From NCBI RefSeq assembly GCF_000485595.1, contig NW_014577148.1:404184-427067 (forward strand): a DNA stretch of 22,884 nucleotides, given 5' to 3'. The DNA is from Priapulus caudatus (Eukaryota; Priapulida; Priapulimorpha; Priapulimorphida; Priapulidae). Of the stretch, positions 16,501 through 22,884 are shown in pieces. A program made the position numbers and the translations under genes. The first letter of the stretch is position 1. Each line of letters starts with the position of its first letter. Below the pieces are notes generated by a model, which made no database searches, was not told the DNA's origin, and saw only the letters and a program-made list of their open reading frames with translations.

Positions 16501-19500
16501 GGTTAAATTGCTGCATTCCTATTTTGCTATTCCGTTCGATGTGAAGAAAAACACGCGCGACTCATACATACATAGCCCAAAGTAAGCATTTAATGTTGTA
16601 ATCAATATATCAAATCGCCCAGATTTTTTTGATTTTTAACTATTTGAAAAACAATCTTATCAGGTTAGAATTTGAGGATACATTTAGTGCCGTAAGTACT
16701 TACTTTTCATGTAGAAAAATTGCAACAAAATTTTTACAAATATACGCCACAGAAAATTCTTGACATAGTCAATTTAAACAGTAAGGCTGCTGTTAACAAG
16801 GTTCAGGAGAGTCTATAGATCAAGAAAGAACAATAAACCTTGTTAATTGGTAGTATTTGTTTGTCAATCGATGACAGATCTACTTGTTGTTATACGTATT
16901 TGGTAAGGAGAGAAGTAAAACGAGGTAGGAACGCATTCATACCTACCCTGACACCAGAAAATGTGGGGCATATGGAAAAATAATTGGAGAGTTTACCCTA
17001 GGTGACCTTTATTGCCACATGTCCACCTGCATATTGCTTATAACAGGATACTGATATGACAGCAGATCCTGCAAGGGGCATGCCCATCACGATTAGTGGA
17101 TGTGCTACAAATCAACTGTACATCATTTATTATGAATATCATAACATCATGAATCATTTTTGGTCTGTCTTTGAACGGTCTACACAATATTTCATTCTGA
17201 TGAGAGGAACGTATGCTCACACTACTGATTCACACATAAATGCATACACAGATGCACTCACACATGCACCTGTAACATATGTTTTACAAATGTTGCATGA
17301 ATTAGTCAGCGGAGCTAGACGAGGGGTTGTTTTAGTGGTAGTCTATGTAGACAGAGCGTCGCGCATCTTGTGCGGCTAGATTGATGTTATAGAGAGAATG
17401 GTAAACGTGTTTTAGGTCGGGCGTTTCTAGGGTCATTGTGAAATGGGGGTAGGACAGGGTCTGGGAGAACGGGTGACATGTGCGCTCAGGATGTAGGGGT
17501 TTTGAGGATAATATATAGGTTAGGAGAGATTGAGGGGAGGGAGAGAGATGTAGGAGTGGAGGAGGCTAGTTGTGGTCGCGGGAGAAAGCGCACGTGCCTA
17601 CGCGCCTGTGCGCGTTGCTTTGTCCCTGTGTGCAAGGAGATGTGACGTGAGCAGATATTAAAGTTTATGCAGTTCAAGACACAAGTTTGGATTTCTACTT
17701 CATCATTTCTACATGAACTCTTAATTCAACGTTACACACCCACTCACACATGAACAGATATGATATCACACATATATATACATGCACGCACGCACGGTAA
17801 CTAACAAGCATACTCGCCTTCACGAAGGTCCTATCGTCTGGCTGCACCTTGTTTTTGCGCATATGTTTGAGAAAGCCTGCCATTTCACCGAGCAACATGA
17901 GTCTGTCCTGTGCAGTTTTCACTGCCCCAATGGAGACGACATCCTGTAGATCCGTCAGCGACGGACTGAGGAGGTTCGGAAGCTTCATCTGCATGCAATA
18001 ATCAGTAACTGTCTCAGATTTCGATTATAACTTTGGTTCCAGATCAGCAGACTGTTCCCCGCCATCCAAGCATACATGAAGAAAAATCAATTTACAGATC
18101 AATGAAGATCAGATCATATCAGTATGATATATACAGCACCTCAATTAAAAGTATGTGAAAGCATTGGCATTCCAACTTTGACTAACAGTCAAACAAACGC
18201 TAATGAACAACAGCACATGAAACATGATAAAACCAATAACTGAACTGAATATTCATTATTATTCGTTAACATTATACTTTTGTTATTGAAGAAAGACGAG
18301 CCAAACAATGTTACCTTTGCTAGTGCTACGCAGCTCTTTGGTTCCAAGGACCTTGTGTGCAAGTTATTTTGTTCATTACTAGTCCTGCCAACCTCATCCT
18401 GAGTTCCACCATCTACCGAGTGACTTCCAATGTCTGATGCTGTGTAACTTGCCGTCAACGTGGGATCCCTGTCACTAGTTTCCACGCTGGATGTGTGACC
18501 CCGTTGCAACGTGCTATCATATGACACAGGCTCCACTGTTACCATCCTGGGCTTTTCTAACCGTTTATTATCCTTTGCTTTGCTCACCACGTCGTCCAGC
18601 TCTAGCAGTTTATTTGCTGACTGAGAATCACCTAAGCCACACAGACGCACCACTCCAAGCAGAATGTTGTAGGACTGAAGTGTTGGTTTAACACGCTGCC
18701 GCACCATTTTTCTCCACACCTGTCAAAAGTATAGTCCACCATAACAGTTATTAAAAATCTACAATCACAACCGAATACAATAACAATTAGTAAGGAAAAC
18801 TACCAACATGTGCTAGTTATCCTGACCTAAACATAACCTCCTAAACTACAACTGTTAATGTTACTGAAGAGATTAGTCACTCAATAAAGAAGATTAAAAG
18901 TGGATAATAATGCTGCTAAACGCTAAATGGCCAATTATGAGATTAAAGCCTACTCTATCTAAATGTATGTTGCTCTGATACCTGTATGGCATATTTAAAT
19001 CCAACATCACGTGCACCCAGACAAGCAAGCAGAAGATGATTATATGTTTCCTCATTTGGCATCATTCCAGCTTCCAGCATCTCATCTACAATCTGGAAGG
19101 CTGTTGACATGTCTCCCTTCATCGAGAAGGCTGACAAAAGAGCAGCATTTTAGTTCACCGCCTGTGTATTGTATTATTCGTACCCATACCTCACTAAAAA
19201 CACAGGTGAGACATTTGTGTGATAATTCCCGCAAGGCAAAAGTCGCCAGAGTCCGTTGTATACACGTGTAAGCTGATAAGCGATAATACAATACACTGGC
19301 GCACTGCTAACATTTCAGAGCAACTTCAATAATATCAAGAAGTAGAACGTTTTGGGTTCTCGGGAAATTTCTAGCATTCAGTGGTGTGTGTGCTCTATAA
19401 ACATCTGTTACAGAAATATAAATTTCAATCTACATCACAGTGCTGTTGGTACTCATGTTTATGAAGTTAGATTTACCTTTAATCATTGCATGGTAGGTCT

Positions 19501-21329
19501 TCTGATTTGGAACGATTTGTTTTTGAAACATGACCTGCCTCAGATAATTTGCCCTACGCAGGGAATCATCATTGAATGGTGAAATGGCACAAGCGTTGAA
19601 CAAGGCTGTGTAGATGTGGTCATTTGGGATCAACCCTCTCTCCTTCATCTAGATGTATACATAAATGTTTGTGGCATATCATTAAATTTCCTCCTCACCT
19701 ATTATATTCTCATTTTACTAATATTACAGCATGATTAGAATGCCTCACTGCATGCTGTAACGCTGCATGCTCACTGCATTTGTTGAGGTTCACTCCTGAT
19801 ATTAACAATAAAGAATAGAAACGATTGAAAAACATTCTTGATATTAGATAACTATACATTCTGAAAGGTACATCATTCCGAAATATCTATAAACATTTGC
19901 AATTATTCAGTCATTAATTTTAATGTGGCCCTGGATTTTTTTGCTGAAAAGTCAGTTGCAATAGATGGCTATAGAGCAATCAAATAAATGTGGTCTACTT
20001 ACATTCTTAAAAAGTTTGAAGGCCTTATCAGCATAACCTACTTTTCCACAGGCACTTATCACAGTACTGTACATAAACACTGTTGGATGTATGTGCCGCA
20101 CTTTCAGACAGTCAACCTCTAACATGTCAACGGCTTCCTTCACCTGTTGTTATTGAAGAAAACATATAAAGAAAAAACCCCAGCAGTTAGACAGAGATCA
20201 CAACAGTTAAATAAGTAGATAAATTGGCAACATTGCAACGTGTCACTACACATCACACGAGTGATGTGCACTCATACTGTTTGCGATCCTTTTTTAAATT
20301 TGCTTACCATTCCTCTCTTTAGGAATTTTTCGAGTAGTTTCTCCCAGTGTCGAATGTTCTTTCGGCGTAAGCCTTCGGGTATCACACTGGTGGCTTCCTT
20401 CTTATCATCATCATGTTCCGCTCCACCCCTTTTCTCATCTCCAAACAATGCTGCTCGCTCAAATTCATCTTCTACCAACTCTCCAAACAAATCAGCTGAG
20501 GTGTCAGCAGTATCACGAGTTGATTCATCCTCAGCTCTACTCTGCAGATGCACATTTTGTCCGGGACTGCGGCTGTGAGAAGAGTTCATTTCCCATTCAG
20601 CATTGTCGTTGGAATCTCTGGCCGCATCAGATGATGCCAACTCATGAGCAGGGATAAACTTTCTGTGAGCATGTTTCTGAAAGTGCTGGGATACTGGGTG
20701 GCTGCTGGTAGATGGATCATGTATTGTAGTGCCTCGCTCATCCTGTACTTGGTAATCGCTCGCCTCATTTTCAATTTGGGTTTTTCTTTTTAGTAGATGA
20801 CTACATATTTTTTGATGCTGAGATTTGTTGCGAAAGTTATTTTTGATGCCTCGAAACATTTCCTGGTCAGACTTTTCTCTAAATTTCGGATCCAGGACTC
20901 CAAACGTGTCAGCGTCATTGATTGATTGAGACTCCTGGACAGTTGGTGAGTGGCCAGGCTCAACAAATGGCTGACAATCTGAAATGAATAATAACTGGTA
21001 ATTACCTCAACATGGTGTTCATTTTTTAAACAGGACAACTACAAGAATAATGACATGTGTAAGACACATTTTATGATAAAGCTAATAATATTTATGGTGT
21101 GAAGATCAGAAATATCACTATCAGTCTACAGATTAAACCACTAAGTATAATTATCATAAATTAATAGGAATTTATACTGACCATCATTATCGAGATTACT
21201 TGCACTTTTAGGTAGTCTTGTGCTACACAATCGTACATTGTGTTTAAGTAATACGCATTCAAACACATTTGAAGCACTACTGCTGAGACACCTCTGTCCA
21301 ATTGCTATCCTTCCAAGCATCAATGCCAT
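13202..21329 (-). CDS. PTCD1: PTCD1-like mitochondrial pentatricopeptide repeat protein, 11 exons
   Basis: Exons in transcript order: 21329-21182, 20978-20308, 20143-20003, 19648-19477, 19130-18982, 18719-18315, 17988-17818, 16418-16275, 14972-14856, 14452-14264, 13534-13202. All joins keep frame, giving 879 residues; human PTCD1 is about 700. Residues 1-50 are basic and serine-rich, a mitochondrial presequence. Residues 50-255 are polar and disordered-looking. PPR helix pairs run from about 274 to 470 (for example HPTVFMYSTVISACGKVGYADKAF, split here as HPTVFMYSTVIS and ACGKVGYADKAF), are interrupted by an S/T/D-rich insert (about 470-555), and resume to about 765. The C-terminus has the PHPW motif seen in PTCD1. 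Family role: matrix RNA-binding protein affecting leucine tRNAs and 16S rRNA / large mitoribosomal subunit. Converges with PIGG. Confidence 0.92.
13950..14160. repeat. two diverged copies of a 70-bp unit in PTCD1 intron 10
   Basis: 13953-14024 (ctacatagatgtcagcc then attaatgaaatc) is repeated with changes at 14088-14157 (ctacatagacgtcagcc then attaatgaatcc). Copy A contains only the first unit because the duplication ends between them. Confidence 0.65.
14264..14452 (-). CDS. PTCD1: PTCD1 exon 10
   Basis: 63 codons, phase 0 to 0, with acceptor tgccttgcag and donor GTGAGA directly after an ATG codon. It encodes the PPR beginning LAGMSPNIEILGALI. It lies outside the duplicated segment, so copy A has no exon 10. 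Confidence 0.88.
14856..14972 (-). CDS. PTCD1: PTCD1 exon 9
   Basis: 39 codons, phase 0 to 0, with acceptor accttttag and donor GTAAGT. It encodes the PTCD1-like PNIATFGSLATGCSKQSQAL repeat. Confidence 0.88.
15099..15839. mobile_element. 741-bp hAT-type MITE
   Basis: The 8-bp CCCTCTATT-type target duplication is exact: CCTCTATT at 15091-15098 and again at 15840-15847. Ends are TAGTGATGGG on the left and ATCACTA on the right, the TAGTGAT/ATCACTA inverted termini typical of hAT elements. Subterminal zones are packed with ATCGATTAT-like words in both orientations (15128-15185 and 15748-15822), probable transposase-binding repeats. The AT-rich centre has no transposase. It lies in PTCD1 intron 8. 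Confidence 0.88.
15862..16235. mobile_element. interspersed repeat, second copy (in PTCD1 intron 8)
   Basis: It contains the same start block as 6358 (agttgtcgcca, catgtatcccc) and two tandem units of about 120 bp (15933-16070 and 16071-16170), each with acctccccaagatgtgtaag and ctaggtcaattaa-like words. It ends in a GTATCCCC/GGGGATAC hairpin (16205-16235) with an inner CGAC/GTCG stem. No coding capacity. It starts 15 bases after the hAT element's target duplication. Confidence 0.75.
16275..16418 (-). CDS. PTCD1: PTCD1 exon 8
   Basis: 48 codons, phase 0 to 0, with acceptor cgtaatcag and donor GTGCGA. It encodes a PPR-like helix pair (MESHKVKPTLELFNWLIRKR). Confidence 0.88.
16419..17290. other. 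PTCD1 intron 7, proximal part
   Basis: AT-rich intron sequence with no recognised element. A 107-codon plus-strand frame at 17056-17379 has no family resemblance and crosses into the candidate LTR. Confidence 0.6.
17291..17713. mobile_element. candidate solo LTR (uncertain)
   Basis: The block is GC-richer than the surrounding intron, begins TGTTGC and ends TACA, and has a TATATAG box (about 17511) followed by a purine-rich run and a TATTAAAG poly(A)-like word (about 17656). This order is LTR-like. Direct 5-bp flanking duplications immediately outside these ends do not match, although CATGA occurs near both ends. No coding sequence of a retroelement is seen. Confidence 0.3.
17818..17988 (-). 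CDS. PTCD1: PTCD1 exon 7 (GC donor)
   Basis: 57 codons, phase 0 to 0, with acceptor gcatgcag. It ends AAG before GCGAGT, a GC-AG intron. A GTATGC four bases later would leave phase 1, which no acceptor at exon 8 can take. The join RTFVK/LVEII agrees with the family's conserved TF..L.E.V/I segment. Confidence 0.82.
18315..18719 (-). CDS. PTCD1: PTCD1 exon 6, PPR plus disordered insert
   Basis: 135 codons, phase 0 to 0, with acceptor ttgacag and donor GTAACA. The first 40 residues are a PPR (VKPTLQSYNILLGVVRLCG). The remaining about 90 are S/T/D/E-rich with no fold signature, an insert inside the PPR array that accounts for much of the extra protein length. Confidence 0.88.
18982..19130 (-). 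CDS. PTCD1: PTCD1 exon 5
   Basis: It follows ttttgtcag and ends at GTATCA, phase 1 to 0. The split codon becomes alanine (GCC). It encodes a complete PPR (AFSMKGDMSTAFQIVDEM, then GMMPNEETYNHLLLAC). Confidence 0.9.
19477..19648 (-). CDS. PTCD1: PTCD1 exon 4
   Basis: 57 codons plus one base, with acceptor catctag and donor GTAAAT, phase 0 to 1. It contains the PPR signature GLIPNDHIYTALFNAC and part of the next repeat. Confidence 0.9.
20003..20143 (-). CDS. PTCD1: PTCD1 exon 3
   Basis: 47 codons, phase 0 to 0, with acceptor aacaacag and donor GTAAGT. It encodes a canonical PPR unit (HPTVFMYSTVISACGKVG and onward). The first codon is GTG, part of an ongoing frame and not a start. Confidence 0.9.
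20308..20978 (-). CDS. PTCD1: PTCD1 exon 2
   Basis: It starts after attcatttcag and ends at the GTAAGC donor, phase 1 to 0. It encodes about 223 polar, charge-rich residues (D/E/S/H) ending in a helix-like stretch (HWEKLLEKFLKRGM) that leads into the first PPR. Confidence 0.88.
21182..21329 (-). CDS. PTCD1: PTCD1 exon 1
   Basis: It encodes the N-terminal 49 residues plus one base (phase 1). It begins MALMLGRIAIGQRCLSSSAS, an arginine/serine-rich presequence lacking acidic residues. The donor is GTCAGT. The alternative donor four bases on (GTATAA) would break phase with exon 2. Confidence 0.85.
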
Positions 21330-21742
21330 TCCTTGTGTTTTATGAGAAAATAACTCGCTCTAAGACTAATGTTCGGTGTTCAAATTCAATGCACGTGTGC
21401 TTTCCAATTTTGGAATCTGTAAATTTATAGAAGCACAGTTAGAAACACTAAAATCAAGTGTAGGTAATATTAACATTTATATTTAGCTGAGTACATTGTG
21501 AGATGAGTATAGCCTACAACCTGCACTGCCTAAGAGTAACGCAACAACCAGTGCACTTCCAGGTCACAATGACACTGATTATAGGGTATACTGTAGCCTA
21601 AAATCACAATTAGATATGAAAGCTTATTAATATAACTTTTTATGAGCCAAGGCCACATCAGATCAAGATCATAGTCACGACTCACCACCCTCTGTTATAA
21701 CCGCATAACTTCATAATGTCCAAGGGACTATATTGAAGACAC

Positions 21743-21743
<1 letters not shown>
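21330..21743. promoter_or_regulatory. PTCD1 upstream region
   Basis: This is the sequence directly upstream of the PTCD1 start codon. No TATA box, CpG-rich block or recognised factor site stands out. Assignment is by position only. Confidence 0.35.
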
Positions 21744-21792
<49 letters not shown>

Positions 21793-21863
21793 CGAGATAG
21801 AGAGAGAAAGAGAGCGAGAGAGAAAGAGAGAGATAGAGATAGAGAGTGAGATAGAGAGAGAGA
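21744..21863. repeat. GA/CT microsatellite
   Basis: About 120 bases of (AG)n with interspersed AAAGAG, GCGAG and GATAG variants. The pure run is at about 21748-21780. Minus-strand S/L-rich frames over it are artefacts. Confidence 0.95.
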
Positions 21864-21931
21864 CGTGCCTCGTAATTCCTCCGTGCTTAGCTGCCAGTCA
21901 CTGCCACGCAATCACCGTCGTATTAGTACCG

Positions 21932-22345
21932 CGGGCGCTGGCGGGTGTTGCTATCCCCCGGGCGTGGAGGGAGGTCACGTGATAACGTTGACGATGACGT
22001 TCAAAACGTTAACCCTCACTCCAACACCGCCAACACCAACGCTCACACTAAATATCTATGTATCGCCGAGCTATATATAGGCATTGCGATCCACAAAAAT
22101 TAATCTATGGTGTGGGGACAGATATCATGATGCAAAAACCTCAACCCTAACCCTAATCCTAACCCTAACCCTAACCCTAACCCTAATCCTAACCCTAACC
22201 CTAATCCTAACCCTAACTCTAACCCTAACCCTAACTCTAACCCTGACCCTAACCCTAATCCTAACACTATCCCAACACTAGTGCTGCCACGTTGCGGTCA
22301 CCTCCCTCCACGCCCGGGGGATAGCATTACCCGGCGCTGGCGGCC
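21932..22345. mobile_element. inverted-repeat element carrying telomeric repeats
   Basis: 21950-21975 (starts GCTATCCCCCGGGCGTGG) is the exact reverse complement of 22300-22325 (26 bp), and weaker similarity extends outward through GCGCTGGCGG-type words on both sides. It encloses the CCCTAA tract. No transposase. The outer ends and target duplication are not resolved. Confidence 0.75.
22142..22266. repeat. interstitial telomeric repeat (CCCTAA)n
   Basis: About 20 hexamers of CCCTAA (TTAGGG on the minus strand) with variants TCCTAA, CTCTAA and CCCTGA. It is the animal telomere motif, but degenerate and bracketed by an inverted repeat, hence internal. Diverged ACCCTC/ACACC words around 22009-22050 may be older copies. 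Confidence 0.93.
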
Positions 22346-22501
22346 AACCAACCTTCATCTTCTATAGAGGGTTCCGCGATTTGCACTAAAAATAGCAATA
22401 TTACCTACAATCCTGTGCCGTCGGCCATTTCAGTTCCAAAAAGAGCGAACACGTGTTGCGTGTAATCTGCCGATCTGCACAATCAACCGATTTTACATTG
22501 G
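22346..22501. other. edge sequence without recognised feature
   Basis: Mixed-composition sequence between the telomeric-repeat element and the unassigned frame. Nothing was recognised in it. Confidence 0.4.
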
Positions 22502-22816
22502 CTATAGTGTTATTATTGCAATAGATATTAGCAGTAAGTGGATCCCGATTTTGCAGACAGGTTTATCAGCTGGGGTTGTGTTAATTGCTAGTTCGATGAG
22601 ATTGCGCAGGCCCGGGTTTGCAGCAGGTTTACCATCGTGGGTTTTAGGTGCGAGTTCAATGATGCTAATGCCACACAGTCGGCAGATTCGTAGATTGAGC
22701 AGATCGGAAGATTGCACCCATTGCCACGCAACACATATGTTCATAGACTTGAGTTTGTTTACATCGTAAGAGTTCAGAAATTTCACCGATGTTACTGCAT
22801 CTACTCTAGCTATCAA
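22502..22816 (-). other. unassigned 104-codon frame
   Basis: The protein has two similar halves: CGISIIELAPKTHDGKP and LRNLIELAINTTPADKP, so it arose from, or mimics, a tandem repeat. It contains CRLC and a hydrophobic C-terminus. No family is recognised. It could be an exon of a gene continuing past the window edge, or element-derived sequence. Confidence 0.25.
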
Positions 22817-22884
22817 ACGCAGCTTTTTATAATAGCTAGTGTATGCACGTTTGCCGACTGTCTGTAGTGTACGTAGTATGGATA

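Noticed and set aside
17291-17713. A confident LTR retrotransposon call
   Set aside because: TG..CA ends and TATA/poly(A)-like words are present but flanking 5-bp duplications do not match and no polyprotein is seen; kept only as a low-confidence candidate.
22142-22266. A real chromosome end
   Set aside because: The hexamers are degenerate and enclosed by an inverted repeat, with unique sequence continuing for 600 bases beyond.
22084-22281. A 65-codon LTLTLT-type frame
   Set aside because: It is the translation of the CCCTAA repeat.
1-22884. tRNA, rRNA or CRISPR-type arrays
   Set aside because: No cloverleaf B-box/A-box pair, rRNA core or regularly spaced direct repeats with unique spacers was found; the organism is also eukaryotic.

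Overview
The window is eukaryotic nuclear DNA, and almost certainly metazoan. The genes carry GT-AG introns, the products are animal-type PLD6, PIGG and PTCD1, and there is an internal tract of the TTAGGG/CCCTAA animal telomere motif. Many short inverted-repeat DNA transposons, together with 97%-like sequence differences between recent duplicates, suggest a highly polymorphic, perhaps marine, invertebrate. The species cannot be named from sequence alone.

Left part (1-4958, plus strand). After about 850 bases without a convincing gene comes a two-exon PLD6/Zucchini gene (856-1417 + 1695-1918). It is a mitochondrial phospholipase-D-family enzyme with a CCCH zinc finger. Only 7 bases after its stop codon an uninterrupted 1010-codon frame opens for PIGG (GPI ethanolamine phosphate transferase 2). 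The PLD6 poly(A) hexamer lies inside its own last codons, so the two genes are packed with essentially no intergenic space.

Middle part (5000-14080). PIGG converges tail-to-tail with PTCD1, which is on the minus strand. The junction between them (PIGG from about codon 193, its 3' end, and the last exon of PTCD1 with flanking intron) has been duplicated in tandem. Copy A (2503-6357) carries the working PIGG 3' part and a spare PTCD1 terminal exon. Copy B (7092 to about 14080) carries a broken PIGG and the PTCD1 terminal exon that is contiguous with the rest of that gene. Copy B has been invaded by at least three inverted-repeat elements: a 2.5-kb element with a 1.4-kb polypurine/polypyrimidine foldback, a 74-bp palindrome and a 0.67-kb palindrome. 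Between about 8395 and 12514 copy B also shows a striking excess of single-base insertions, which looks like unpolished long-read sequence.

Right part (13202-21329, minus strand). An 11-exon PTCD1 gene can be reconstructed with all ten introns phase-consistent, giving 879 codons: a mitochondrial presequence, a disordered N-terminal third, PPR repeats and a C-terminal block. Its introns hold a 741-bp hAT-type MITE with a perfect 8-bp target duplication, an interspersed repeat that also sits at the duplication breakpoint, and a possible solo LTR. Upstream lie a GA microsatellite, an inverted-repeat element that encloses interstitial telomeric repeats, and an unassigned 104-codon frame at the window edge.

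The genes are not an obvious pathway: PLD6 (mitochondrial outer membrane, piRNA/cardiolipin), PIGG (ER, GPI anchors) and PTCD1 (mitochondrial RNA). What links them is physical packing and a shared duplication.
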